Source of the DNA: Tepidibacillus_B infernus
GTDB taxonomy: Bacteria > Bacillota > Bacilli > Tepidibacillales > Tepidibacillaceae
Length of the DNA stretch: 64,000 nt
Direction of reading: 5' to 3'
Assembly (NCBI RefSeq): GCF_048898065.1
Contig: NZ_JBLWFI010000001.1
Location: 2,286,155-2,350,154, forward strand
Shown: positions 27,354 to 36,383 of the stretch, piece by piece
Position numbering within the stretch: the stretch's first letter is position 1
Layout: every line of letters begins with the position of its first letter
Notes under the pieces: model-generated
Databases searched by the model: none
Seen by the model: only the letters and a program-made list of their open reading frames with translations
What the model was told of the DNA's origin: nothing
Position numbers and translations under genes: made by a program

Positions 27354-27905
27354 TTACCATTCTAATCTATTTTCATGATTCATCTTCAATTTTACCATTA
27401 CTTTTTGGATGAGGATAAAAAGGCCAATACTAATCAACACATCTCCAATGCTAAACACAACAGGATGTGGATATGGAGCCGGTACATAAAAAATATCCCC
27501 TAAAAAACGAAAAGAGGTGTTGGTTGTCATCGCAATATGCTTTCCATACGTTCCAGCTAATAAGGAAGGAATATGTTCAGGAATTAACTCCTGTGCCGCC
27601 CGCATATCTACTGGCATTCTCCCTCCATTTGCTAACATAACGACCATATTGAGAATGATACCCATAAAAACCCATTTCGATCCATGGAGATTCTTATTTT
27701 GATAAAGAAATAGTAATAATAGAATGTAGCTTATAATCATTGCTACGAACAAAAATTTTGGATATAAGAACATAATAGGTAACTGAATGAATAGTGCAAG
27801 GATGATCAACCCAGGCGAATGGATATCTAGGTCTAGAAAATTTAAGACCCTTCCACCGCGAAGCTTCGCGATCAACACTCCGATGATTAAACTATCAATT
27901 AGCAT
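27354..27905 (-). CDS. Conserved membrane protein, DUF5317 family
   Basis: A 183-residue protein with about five membrane helices. The central loop NGGRMPVDMRAA and the later TNTSFRFLGDIFYVPAPYPH are hallmarks of the DUF5317 proteins in Firmicutes; their function is not known. ATG 27905 has GAGGAAG upstream. It lies 37 bp upstream of fructokinase in the same direction, so co-transcription is possible. Confidence 0.8.
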   Translation of the reverse strand: MLIDSLIIGVLIAKLRGGRVLNFLDLDIHSPGLIILALFIQLPIMFLYPKFLFVAMIISYILLLLFLYQNKNLHGSKWVFMGIILNMVVMLANGGRMPVDMRAAQELIPEHIPSLLAGTYGKHIAMTTNTSFRFLGDIFYVPAPYPHPVVFSIGDVLISIGLFILIQKVMVKLKMNHENRLEW

Positions 27906-28004
27906 TCAATCTTCCTCTCCCCTTATCTCCTACTTACCCATCTTTCTTGCAATGTATCATTTCAAGTCAATTTTTGTCAATTCTTTAATTTCCAATATCA
28001 TTAT

Positions 28005-28030
28005 AAAAAGCATGGGCAAAAACCCATGCT
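28005..28030 (-). terminator. Terminator of htpG
   Basis: On the minus strand AGCATGGG pairs with CCCATGCT around a 6-base T-rich loop, followed by TTTTTAT, directly after the stop codon. Confidence 0.85.
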
Positions 28031-29911
28031 TTATACCATTATTTTGCAAATATTATTTGAAAACTCTACTGGATCCTTGATTGATAATCCTTCAATGAGA
28101 AGTGCTTGGTTGTACAATAGATTTGTATACAATTCAAACTTCTCTTTATCGTTTTCATAAGCTTTCTTTAAGGATTGGAATACTTGATGATTATGGTTGA
28201 TTTCTAATATTTTCTCTGCTTTAATGTTTTGTTCACCTGGCATTTGACTTAATACTTTTTCCATTTCGATTGTAATTTCCCCATCGGTTGCAAAACATAC
28301 AGGATGTGTTTTTAACCTTTTGGAAATTCGAACATCATTCACTTTATCTGCTAAGATTTTTTTCATTTGTTCGAAAAGATCTTTATTCTCCTTCTCTTCT
28401 TCTTCGGTTTTATTCTGGTTTTCCTCTGCTTCAATCCCTAGATCACCACTAGATACTGATTTAAATTCTTTCTCTTTATATGTCATCAACATTTTGATGG
28501 CAAACTCATCGATATCCTCGGTAAAATACAAAATTTCATATCCTTTTTCTGCCACTAACTCTATCTGAGGCAATTTTTCAATTTTTTCAACCATTTCTCC
28601 TGAAGCATAATAAATATATTTTTGATCTTCAGGCATTCTGGATACATATTCATCTAAGGTAACCATCTTCTTCTCTTTAGATGAGTAGAACATCAATAAA
28701 TCCTGCAATACATCTTTATGACTTCCAAAATCACTATAAACCCCATATTTTAACTGTCTGCCAAAGGATTTATAAAAGGTTTCATAGTTATCCCGATCAT
28801 CCTTTAACAAACTTTGTAAGTGGCTTGTGATTTTATTCTTGATGTTTTTGGCAATTAACTTTAATTGTCTATCATGTTGTAAAATCTCTCTGGATATATT
28901 CAAAGATAAATCTTCCGAATCGACCATTCCTTTAATAAAGCTATAATAGTCAGGAAGTAAGTCTGAGCATTTGCTCATGATCAATACACCATTGGAATAG
29001 AGCTCTAATCCCTTTTCATATTCCTTTGTATAATAATCAAAAGGTATTTTTTCTGGGATAAATAAAATAGCATTATATCTTACCGCACCATCGGCACTAA
29101 TATGGATATGTGTTAGAGGTTTGTCAAAACCGTAGTGTTTTTCCCTATAAAAATTCTCGTAATCTTCTGGAGTAAGTTCGTTTTTATTCTTTCTCCAAAT
29201 TGGAACCATGCTATTGATAACCTGTTCTTCTTGGTAATCCTCGTATTCTTTCTCGCTACCTTCTTTAGGTTTTGTTTTTGTTACATCCATTTTTATTGGG
29301 TAGCGAATGAAGTCAGAGTATTTTTTGATGATCGCTTTTAATCGATATTCTTCTAGATACTCGTCATAGTTCTCATCTTCTGTATTTTCTTTGATTTTCA
29401 AAATAACCTCTGTACCCACTAAATCTTTTTCATATGGCTCAATCGTGTATCCATCTGTACCTGTGGATTCCCATTTATAAGCTTCATCGCTTCCTAAAGC
29501 CTTACTTATTACAGTGACGACATCAGCTACCATAAATGCAGAATAAAATCCAACTCCAAATTGACCAATAATATCATAACCGTCTTTCAATTCGTTCTCG
29601 TTTTTAAATGATAAAGACCCACTCTTGGCAATGGTTCCAAGGTTATTTTCAAGCTCTTCTTTTGTCATTCCAATTCCAGTATCTAAGATTTTCAATATTC
29701 TATTTTCCTTGTCAGCAATCACTTTTATGTAGTAATTATCTTTATCAAAATGTAAAGAATCGTCAGTTAACGCTTTATAATATATTTTGTCAATTGCATC
29801 ACTGGCATTAGAAATTAACTCCCTTAAAAAGATCTCCTTATGAGAATAGATGGAGTTAATCATCATTTCTAATAGCCTTTTTGATTCTGCTTTAAATTGT
29901 TTTTTTGCCAT
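28031..29911 (-). CDS. htpG: Chaperone HtpG (Hsp90)
   Basis: Cytosolic Hsp90-type ATP-dependent chaperone, 626 aa. GHKL ATPase motifs are [24 protein letters not shown] and [12 protein letters not shown]; the middle domain holds [15 protein letters not shown]. The acidic Lys/Glu linker near residue 500 is usual. ATG 29911 has AAAGGAG upstream. The 240-bp gap to the divergent hsp20 contains a perfect CIRCE operator, suggesting HrcA control. That would differ from Bacillus subtilis, where htpG is not a CIRCE gene. Confidence 0.96.
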   Translation of the reverse strand: MAKKQFKAESKRLLEMMINSIYSHKEIFLRELISNASDAIDKIYYKALTDDSLHFDKDNYYIKVIADKENRILKILDTGIGMTKEELENNLGTIAKSGSLSFKNENELKDGYDIIGQFGVGFYSAFMVADVVTVISKALGSDEAYKWESTGTDGYTIEPYEKDLVGTEVILKIKENTEDENYDEYLEEYRLKAIIKKYSDFIRYPIKMDVTKTKPKEGSEKEYEDYQEEQVINSMVPIWRKNKNELTPEDYENFYREKHYGFDKPLTHIHISADGAVRYNAILFIPEKIPFDYYTKEYEKGLELYSNGVLIMSKCSDLLPDYYSFIKGMVDSEDLSLNISREILQHDRQLKLIAKNIKNKITSHLQSLLKDDRDNYETFYKSFGRQLKYGVYSDFGSHKDVLQDLLMFYSSKEKKMVTLDEYVSRMPEDQKYIYYASGEMVEKIEKLPQIELVAEKGYEILYFTEDIDEFAIKMLMTYKEKEFKSVSSGDLGIEAEENQNKTEEEEKENKDLFEQMKKILADKVNDVRISKRLKTHPVCFATDGEITIEMEKVLSQMPGEQNIKAEKILEINHNHQVFQSLKKAYENDKEKFELYTNLLYNQALLIEGLSIKDPVEFSNNICKIMV

Positions 29912-30002
29912 TCACATTTCTCCTTTCAATCTAAAACTACTTAAACACATAATGTAGTCATTATGATTGTACAGGTATCTATAATTACAGATCATCAACT
30001 TA

Positions 30003-30029
30003 TTAGCACTCTTTTCGCTTGAGTGCTAA
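30003..30029. promoter_or_regulatory. CIRCE operator between htpG and hsp20
   Basis: TTAGCACTC, nine bases, GAGTGCTAA: a perfect match to the HrcA operator. It lies 92 bp from htpG and 124 bp from hsp20, so it can act on either divergent gene. Confidence 0.93.
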
Positions 30030-30153
30030 TCACTATTTTAATAACACATACTGTCGTTTGAGTCAATATATTTAAGGATTTTTTTGTTTTTGAATAATAC
30101 ACAATTTTTTTGAGAAAATAATACTGTATTTTAACTTTCAGGAGGTAATCACA

Positions 30154-30594
30154 ATGTCACTCATCCCATATGAACCATTTCGCCATCTTGAAAACGTAAG
30201 AAGGGAATTAGACCGTTTTTTCACCACAGATTTTCCAACCTTTTGGACAAGTTCCCAAGATTTTGGCACACCCAGAATTGATATTCATGAAACTGAAAAT
30301 GAAATTGTAGCAACATGCGATATTCCAGGCTTAGAAAAGAAAGAAGATGTGAATATCGAAATTGACAATAACATGCTTCACATCAATGGAACGATTAACA
30401 GGGTTAACGAAATCAAGAAAGAAAATATGCATAGACAAGAACGTTTTGTTGGTCGTTTTCAACGTACTGTTACCTTACCTAGTCGTGTTTCTCAAGATGG
30501 TGTGAAAGCAACATACAAGAATGGTGTTCTAGAAATTCGTATGCCAAAATTACAAGCTGATAACAAAAAAAGAATTGATGTTGATTTCCATTAA
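30154..30594 (+). CDS. Small heat shock protein, Hsp20/alpha-crystallin family
   Basis: ATP-independent holdase chaperone of 146 aa. The alpha-crystallin domain spans about residues 40-135, with the conserved VATCDIPGLEKKEDVNIEI strand region and the GVKATYKNGVLEIRMPK ending. ATG 30154 follows AGGAGGT. It is divergent from htpG around CIRCE. A decayed second copy of this gene lies at 37847-38036, so the region was duplicated. Confidence 0.93.
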   Translation: MSLIPYEPFRHLENVRRELDRFFTTDFPTFWTSSQDFGTPRIDIHETENEIVATCDIPGLEKKEDVNIEIDNNMLHINGTINRVNEIKKENMHRQERFVGRFQRTVTLPSRVSQDGVKATYKNGVLEIRMPKLQADNKKRIDVDFH

Positions 30595-30601
30595 ATAATT
30601 T

Positions 30602-30652
30602 AGAGGCTACCTCATTTAAGTTGTTATTTAACGACCTTTTGAGATAGCCTCT
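30602..30652 (+). terminator. Hairpin after hsp20
   Basis: AGAGGCTA and TAGCCTCT enclose an inner stem (CTCA with TGAG). The following sequence, CCATCATT, is not T-rich. The decayed copy at 37985 retains CTCTTTTTTC, so the T run here seems to have been lost where the block was rearranged. Confidence 0.6.
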
Positions 30653-30705
30653 CCATCATTGTTTGTCATCGCCACATTCTAATCCTCGTAATAAGATTTT
30701 GTTGC
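30652..30705 (-). pseudogene. Acetyltransferase gene fragment (copy of 38112-38783 gene)
   Basis: TCTCCATCATTGTT matches 38297-38310, and directly after it TGTCATCGCCACATT-TAATCCTCGTAAT matches 38567-38595 with one difference. Two distant pieces of the intact acetyltransferase gene have been joined by an internal deletion here. It has no coding capacity. Confidence 0.75.
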
Positions 30706-30771
30706 TTTAAAACCCCAGAACCATCTATTACAGACAGAACTAGGGTATATCTTATACATGTAATTTTCCTC

Positions 30772-31313
30772 TTATTCAATAATCTCAGTGTGAAAAAGGG
30801 CTTTTGCTTGATTAATAAAAACATCTCCTAATTTAGTAAAAGTAGCAACTCCACGTTTATGGATTACTGTTTTAAATTTATTTGAATTGGCTCCGGCTGT
30901 CGTTAAAAAAACACAAATGTCAGTTGCCACTCCAACTACATGAACTTTGTCAATCATTCTCTCTTTAAGTTTTTCAGATAAACCAGTATCAAAGAATGCA
31001 TTGTAGTCTGCTTTTGGAATCATTAATAAGTTTGAATGCGATTCGTTCTTTTTAAACCAAGTCTTCAAATCACCATATAATTCGTGCCCCCAACTTCCTA
31101 CTACATTATGTATAGGCCATAAATCAAAATGAGGGTCATTTTCATCGTGGGAATCCATAGCAATAACTACTGTTCCACCATTTGTTAAAAATTCCTCTGC
31201 TGTTGCATAATATAAGGTACTATTTCTTGGGCTGGTTTACCCGCTGTTAAGTTTCCATTGTCGTGAACAAAATCATTTGACATATCAACAATTACTAAGG
31301 CTTCATTTGTCAT
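30772..31313 (-). pseudogene. Isochorismatase-family cysteine hydrolase, frameshifted
   Basis: The first 42 codons from ATG 31313 (good GGGAG site) read MTNEALVIVDMSNDFVHDNG and on to KPAQEIVPYI, then hit a stop. A shift of one base near 31202-31210 restores the family sequence ATAEEFLTNGGTVVIAMDSH, running to the stop at 30772. The catalytic Asp (VDMSNDF), Lys (PKADYNAFF) and Cys (GVATDICVFL) are all present. The intact length would be about 180 aa. Either a recent frameshift or a read error in a run around CCTTATATTATG; the neighbouring decay favours a real mutation. Confidence 0.85.
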
Positions 31314-31371
31314 TTTAAAATCTCCCATCGATTTAATTATTAAAATACATGCAATCTACCGTGAACTACAT

Positions 31372-31387
31372 CGCCATTGAAATGGCG
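31372..31387. mobile_element. Right-end hairpin of IS200/IS605-type element
   Basis: CGCCATT-GA-AATGGCG lies just 3' of the tnpB remnant, the place where IS605-family elements carry the subterminal hairpin recognised by TnpA. The left end is not identified. Confidence 0.6.
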
Positions 31388-31398
31388 AGCTTCCAGTT

Positions 31399-32229
31399 CT
31401 ACGCTATGAACTGTTGTCCATTGAACGTATACACTGTTGGCGTGTCCAACACCACTACTGATTGAACATTTAGTTCTTTCAGATACTTTTTACTGATATT
31501 GATTGCTCCATTTACATCAGCATTGATTACAGTTTGACAATCACTGCACTCATATAGTCCTCTGTATTTCCGATTGGACTTTTTCGCATGATCTTTAGAT
31601 GGTATTGGTTTACATACAGAACAAGTTTGTGATGTATATTCTTCTGTTATCTTTTCTACAGAAATTCCCCGTTCTTCTGCCTTATACGTAAGCATATGGA
31701 TAAGTTTATGATATGGAAGATTATGAAACTTTTGATTCGTTTTCTTACCCATATCTGCCTGTTCTCGTATTCCTGTGATGTCACCTATCACAATTGTTTC
31801 AACTCCTTGTGTCACGGCTATTTTTATGACCCTCTTTGTCATGCAGTGTAGAATATGAAAAATTTGGTTTTTCTTTTTCTTGTATAGTTGCAGAACTCTT
31901 TTTGATTTTTTTGGATATTTCACGCCTTTGGCTGATTATTGAGCATCAGAAATAGCTTGATAATGCGCTATTTTCTTGTGAAAGTATCGTTCAACCGACA
32001 GCCATTGTCGTCCTGATATGATATGTGAATGTCCTAGATAGTCATAACAGGTTAAAGCATTAGCAATACCTATATCAATCGCCATGAATTTTGTGCCATT
32101 CTTTTTGGTTGGTATATCTTGATATTCTTGTGACAGTATGATTTTATATTCTCCGTCAACTAATGGCTTCACTTCAACCGTTTTTACTATCCCTATTTTA
32201 ATGTGTTCAGGTATTGGGATATAAACCAT
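31399..32229 (-). pseudogene. IS605-family TnpB (RNA-guided nuclease family), disrupted
   Basis: The sequence is continuous in one frame except for a TAA at 31936-31938 after ISDAQ. It includes RuvC-I (MAIDIGIANALT), the zinc finger CSVC with CSDC around SNRKYRGLYE, and RuvC-III (NADVNGAINI). About 100-130 N-terminal residues are missing, since nothing similar is found upstream of 32229. No tnpA is nearby. The in-frame stop and truncation make it inactive; the downstream part could be translated from GTG 31923 but lacks RuvC-I. Confidence 0.88.
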
Positions 32230-32381
32230 ACAATGTGATAGTTGACGTTATATACACAAGTTCTAGCATGTTTGAGATTTGATTTATTTTCCATACATTT
32301 AGTGTATAGAAAATGTCATTTAATATCAATGATTATGGAGAATTTTCACAATACACATAGTACGTAGACAATACAAAGAAG

Positions 32382-32425
32382 GCGGTCATTCATCTCTTCA
32401 TTGAAATGAAGAGATGAATGACCGC
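32382..32425. repeat. Perfect 21-bp inverted repeat
   Basis: GCGGTCATTCATCTCTTCATT is followed after two bases by its exact reverse complement. It lies between the TnpB remnant and the IS4-like element. There is no T run on the plus side (CTTTACCC), so it is not an ordinary terminator for plus-strand transcription. Confidence 0.8.
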
Positions 32426-32635
32426 TTTACCCTAAAATTGTTTGTATAGGTTTTCTTTTCTTGAAAATATTTATAATATTCAAGCTCACTAGCGTTGCAT
32501 AAATATAGTCGAAATTTTCAGTAAATATATTTTTGTGAATTATAGCCAAAAGGACAAAACCTAAAGAAAAGGTGATTCTGTCCATTTGGTAAATATATAC
32601 ATTTAGTGCAAGAGTGACAGGAATCATACTTTTAT

Positions 32636-33382
32636 TTATGTGCTAGATCGTTCGTCAAACCGACGTAACCAAATATATGCTGGCTTCCAAATCGCAGCCT
32701 TTAACCAGCGAGTGATTTGAAGTAAAGATTTCTTACTCTTCATCTCAANNNNNNNNNNNNNNNNNNNNNNNNNNNNNNNNNNNNNNNNNNNNNNNNNNNN
32801 NNNNNNNNNNNNNNNNNNNNNNNNNNNNNNNNNNNNNNNNNNNNNNNNNNNNNNNNNNNNNNNNNNNNNNNNNNNNNNNNNNNNNNNNNNNNNNNNNNNN
32901 NNNNNNNNNNNNNNNNNNNNNNNNNNNNNNNNNNNNNNNNNNNNNNNNNNNNNNNNNNNNNNNNNNNNNNNNNNNNNNNNNNNNNNNNNNNNNNNNNNNN
33001 NNNNNNNNNNNNNNNNNNNNNNNNNNNNNNNNNNNNNNNNNNNNNNNNNNNNNNNNNNNNNNNNNNNNNNNNNNNNNNNNNNNNNNNNNNNNNNNNNNNN
33101 NNNNNNNNNNNNNNNNNNNNNNNNNNNNNNNNNNNNNNNNNNNNNNNNNNNNNNNNNNNNNNNNNNNNNNNNNNNNNNNNNNNNNNNNNNNNNNNNNNNN
33201 NNNNNNNNNNNNNNNNNNNNNNNNNNNNNNNNNNNNNNNNNNNNNNNNNNNNNNNNNNNNNNNNNNNNNAGTTTCTTGATGTAGTAATCTTGTTTACCAT
33301 TTTCAACATGTTCAAAAATTTTTTTAAAATTTATGGGTGAAACCCATTTACCAAATGACGAAATTAGTGTATTCTTGTCCAT
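32636..33382 (-). CDS. IS4-family transposase (centre unsequenced)
   Basis: Only the two ends can be read. The N-terminus (MDKNTLISSFGKWVSPINFK and DYYIKK) and C-terminus (LKAAIWKPAYIWLRRFDE) look like an IS4-family DDE transposase with an N-terminal DUF4372-type domain. About 174 codons are Ns and the usual protein is near 380 aa, so the gap length is probably nominal. Intactness cannot be judged. Confidence 0.75.
   Translation of the reverse strand: MDKNTLISSFGKWVSPINFKKIFEHVENGKQDYYIKKXXXXXXXXXXXXXXXXXXXXXXXXXXXXXXXXXXXXXXXXXXXXXXXXXXXXXXXXXXXXXXXXXXXXXXXXXXXXXXXXXXXXXXXXXXXXXXXXXXXXXXXXXXXXXXXXXXXXXXXXXXXXXXXXXXXXXXXXXXXXXXXXXXXXXXXXXXXXXXXXXXXXXXXXXXXXXXXEMKSKKSLLQITRWLKAAIWKPAYIWLRRFDERSST
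32749..33269. other. Assembly gap (521 Ns)
   Basis: Run of unknown bases inside the insertion sequence. Multi-copy IS elements commonly collapse in short-read assembly, which suggests further copies in this genome. Confidence 0.99.
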
Positions 33383-33625
33383 AATGTGGTCCTTTACTAT
33401 TGGATTTGGACAGGAATCACCTGTACTTCCATTGTAAAGGATTTTTTTGTTGTATGGACAATTTTTGAAGATTGCTATTATTTTGAATCATCAGATTTAA
33501 TTAATGCAACGCTAGTGATTCAAGCTAAACCATTAATTTAAATTCTATTATTCTTTATTTTAATCTATTTGTTTATTTAAACAACTAATAATTTAGTTTT
33601 TAAGACCTAAATTTATCGTCTTTAG

Positions 33626-33653
33626 TTGACATTCTTCTACATAAATATACAAT
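33626..33653 (+). promoter_or_regulatory. Promoter-like sequence in the AT-rich gap
   Basis: TTGACA (33626-33631), 16 bp, TACAAT (33648-33653). The 33527-33814 stretch holds no gene. The nearest intact plus-strand gene starts at 34232, after a transposase remnant. Confidence 0.45.
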
Positions 33654-33814
33654 ATAGGTAAGATTATAGTAATTTTAAATTTTTTTAATCTTATTATCTC
33701 AACTTTTTATCTCAACTTTCGCATAGCGATATCTAATGTGAAACCTTAAGCCGTAATGCTTAAATAATTATCATATATAACTCTTGAAAAACCTAAATAT
33801 AATGAAAAACACCT

Positions 33815-34205
33815 CATGATCATGCAACAAATACATTTTACAAAGGTTTAGAATGCTAACACTTGGATGGACAGATGGCCAAACCTTTATTCCTATAGAA
33901 TCATCTTATGTCTAGATGGATAGTTTGGTCATACCACAATTGTCTTCTCTCGTTACATTTTACTCGCATGGCAACACCGTTGTAGTAAAGATTTAAGGAC
34001 GCTTGGTGGAATCTTTTATGAATTTTGTAATGAAATAGGTGAATAAAATTAGGCAATAACACTACAACAATGATTTGAACCAATTGAAGATATTTCAAAA
34101 AATCAAATCGTAAAATAACTAAATCGATTAAAAATCAACTACAGCAACGCAGGTTTACCCAATTATATAAAGGCTTACCTGCCTATTTAAGCATGCGAAA
34201 GTTAA
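33815..34205 (+). pseudogene. Remnant of IS4-family transposase
   Basis: Pieces in shifting frames match one transposase family: HDHATNTFYKGL then MLTLGWTDGQTFIPIESS, then GHTTIVFSRYILLAWQHRC with DLRTLGGIFYEFCNEIGE, and the end GLPNYIKAYLPI*ACES. There are several stops, frameshifts and a large central deletion. It is of a different kind from the IS4-like element at 32487. Confidence 0.8.
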
Positions 34206-34231
34206 ATTATTATTTAAGAGGAGATGAAAGT

Positions 34232-34972
34232 ATGACCAAGGACACAAAAAATAAATCTATCGGTTGGTTGAAAGGTGTCCTATCTAATCAAAGCCAATCG
34301 GATCAAAGTAGTAAAGAAGAACTAGTTACAACTGCTATATTTGAAGAACAATCTAGTAATATGGAAGAGCCTGAACAATCAGATATTCCTAGCAATAAGC
34401 AGTTATTTTTAAAAGATAATCAGGATAAAGTATCGCTAGATTTAATAGTTTCTGTGGAAAATATGCTAAGTGACCGGCAATTACTTCTTTATAAAAATAA
34501 AGCTCTTGAAGACCAATTATATAATGCGAATGAAACAATTAGTCGTTTAAAGCATGACATTGCAAAGAAAGAGCAACTTTTACAGGACAAGAATCAGGAA
34601 ATTAGCGTATTAGAAAGCAATCTTACAAACAAACAAATGAGCTACGATCAACTTCTTGAAGATTATAAAGACTTTCAATATACTTCAAAACAAGAATTTG
34701 ATAAAATTTCAAGTCAACTTGAAAAAGAGATTATTAAATATAACAAACTTAATGAAAAATCTACTTACACTGAATATCAAAATATGTTAAAAATCAAAGA
34801 ACTTGAAGAGAAAATTAGTCATCTAGAAGTTGAAAATCAAAAGTACATAGAACAATATCAAAGAATTCTTGGTGAAAAGAATCAATTAATAGAGACCATT
34901 AATGATTTTACAGAGCGGATGTCATTCTCTTTTTCCCCAAAGAAAACTGCATCTACGACTCTATCGGAGTAA
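34232..34972 (+). CDS. Coiled-coil protein of the bactofilin cassette (unknown function)
   Basis: Soluble 246-residue protein with no signal peptide or membrane helix. The first 75 residues are polar and probably disordered; about 85-235 are strongly heptad-like (LLQDKNQEISVLESNLTN, KELEEKISHLEVENQKYIEQ), so a long coiled coil is expected. ATG 34232 has AGGAG 8 nt upstream; an in-frame ATG at 34193 lies in the transposase remnant. It is first of four plus-strand genes ending in bactofilin and may be a scaffold for that cytoskeleton (inference). Confidence 0.75.
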   Translation: MTKDTKNKSIGWLKGVLSNQSQSDQSSKEELVTTAIFEEQSSNMEEPEQSDIPSNKQLFLKDNQDKVSLDLIVSVENMLSDRQLLLYKNKALEDQLYNANETISRLKHDIAKKEQLLQDKNQEISVLESNLTNKQMSYDQLLEDYKDFQYTSKQEFDKISSQLEKEIIKYNKLNEKSTYTEYQNMLKIKELEEKISHLEVENQKYIEQYQRILGEKNQLIETINDFTERMSFSFSPKKTASTTLSE

Positions 34973-35016
34973 ACAGGCACCTACAATCTAGTCACGACTA
35001 GAGAAAGGGGGTACCC

Positions 35017-36243
35017 ATGTCAGTTTACCATGGAAAACTACTTGAATTATTATCAATCGATAGAAAATCTGATAAATCTTTTTTACGAGTAAGATTATCA
35101 TTTGAACAAGAAGTTGAACTACTTTGGGAAATTGACCATGATACAGCTGAGAATTTGAAAGTAGTGACTGTATTTGGAGGGAATTATAAATACAGATTGG
35201 CCCTTTATGGCTTCTGGGATTCAATTAGAAAGCAAAACGTAAGTTATGTAACAAGAACCTATCGAGATCAAAGCGATAGGATCTATTTTCTATGCTCCGA
35301 AGAATATGTAAAAGAATTAAACTTTATTAAATGTATCCAACAAATAAATCAAGTTCACACTTTACCATTCTTATATCCAAATCTACCAATTAGTGAACTA
35401 GAACTAAAACGAGAAGAAGTAAATTCTAATAGATATAATCGAAAGTTTGCATGGATAGCTGTTACCATGCTCAGTATCATATCCACTATTCTATTCGGAT
35501 ATTCAGGTCATGCTAATATAAATAAGACTGGATTTGATGAAAAAACACCTAAAAAAGCAGAACTTGTGGTTAATGAAGTTGATTTGAATCAAAAAGATAA
35601 AGAGAAACCATCTGCTAGTGAACAAGCAGAAATTGATTCTTCTATTCAACCTAGCATTCCTTTTATAGAACTAAATAAGGTAATAAACTACAGTATTCCA
35701 GAAGGCTACGTTTCCCTTACCTTCGATGACGGTCCATCTAAATATACAAAGGAAATTATTGATGTATTAAAGAAGTATCAGGTTGGTGGTACATTCTTCT
35801 TTATTGGACTTAATGCGAAGAAATATCCTGACTATGTTAAATATGTTAACTCAAACGGTTACTCTATTGGTAATCATTCTTTGAACCATACAAATTTCAC
35901 GAATCTCTCCTATGAAAAGCAAGAAATTAATCTAATAAAAGCAAATCAAATAATTGAAGAAATTATTCCAGATACTGTCGTTCTCTTTAGACCACCCTTC
36001 GGAGCTAAAAATGAATTAACCATAGATTTAATAAATAAAAACCATAAAAAGATGGTACTTTGGAATAAGGATACGGAAGATTGGAAAGACAATAATCCCG
36101 ATGAAATTCTTAATTATATACATAACTCTAAAGCATCTGGGTCTATTATCCTTCTCCATGAATCTCAAGCTGTTATAGATGCTTTGCCAAAGATCATTGA
36201 ATATTTGCAAGGGAAGGATTTAAAAATTGTGAGTTTGAGATAA
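35017..36243 (+). CDS. Membrane-anchored polysaccharide deacetylase
   Basis: Residues 1-145 form an unrecognised cytoplasmic domain, followed by one membrane helix (WIAVTMLSIISTILFGYSG, about 147-165), a charged linker and a NodB deacetylase domain (about 228-405). Motifs: TFDDGPS (catalytic base and metal Asp), NHSLNHTNF (metal His pair), RPPFGA, and LLHES where LHD is usual. The family removes N-acetyl groups from peptidoglycan or other amino-glycans outside the membrane. ATG 35017 has AAAGGGGG upstream. The cytoplasmic domain could link wall modification to the coiled-coil protein or bactofilin (inference). Confidence 0.88.
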   Translation: MSVYHGKLLELLSIDRKSDKSFLRVRLSFEQEVELLWEIDHDTAENLKVVTVFGGNYKYRLALYGFWDSIRKQNVSYVTRTYRDQSDRIYFLCSEEYVKELNFIKCIQQINQVHTLPFLYPNLPISELELKREEVNSNRYNRKFAWIAVTMLSIISTILFGYSGHANINKTGFDEKTPKKAELVVNEVDLNQKDKEKPSASEQAEIDSSIQPSIPFIELNKVINYSIPEGYVSLTFDDGPSKYTKEIIDVLKKYQVGGTFFFIGLNAKKYPDYVKYVNSNGYSIGNHSLNHTNFTNLSYEKQEINLIKANQIIEEIIPDTVVLFRPPFGAKNELTIDLINKNHKKMVLWNKDTEDWKDNNPDEILNYIHNSKASGSIILLHESQAVIDALPKIIEYLQGKDLKIVSLR

Positions 36244-36279
36244 AAAATATTTAAAATATACATAATAACTGTTCCATTC

Positions 36280-36307
36280 GGACTATTAAAAAAGTCCTAA
36301 TTTTTTT
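36280..36307 (+). terminator. Terminator after polysaccharide deacetylase
   Basis: GGACT-ATTAAAAA-AGTCC followed by TAATTTTTTTAT. It separates the first two cassette genes from the M23-bactofilin pair. Confidence 0.7.
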
Positions 36308-36383
36308 ATATTTTTAAAGGGAATTAACAAAATTCGTCGAATAATACCCTGTTATCATTTTTAAAAGGGGAGCTAAGTAGAAA

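Larger units (their letters stand above)
32487..33517 (-). mobile_element. IS4-like insertion sequence with 9-bp target duplication (contains assembly gap)
   Basis: The ends are inverted repeats, CACTAGCGTTGCAT at 32487 and ATGCAACGCTAGTG ending at 33517. Both are flanked by ATTCAAGCT (32478-32486 and 33518-33526), a 9-bp target site duplication. That marks a genuine and fairly recent insertion. The inside is mostly Ns, so true length is unknown. Confidence 0.85.

Noticed and set aside
32427..32627. 66-codon minus-strand frame
   Set aside because: It crosses the left end and target duplication of the IS4-like element and has no family resemblance; treated as chance.
33700..33790. Riboswitch candidate in the AT-rich leader
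   Set aside because: Short stems can be drawn, but no known aptamer core was recognised.
33901..34098. 65-codon minus-strand frame
   Set aside because: It is the antisense of a transposase remnant whose plus-strand fragments match a known family.
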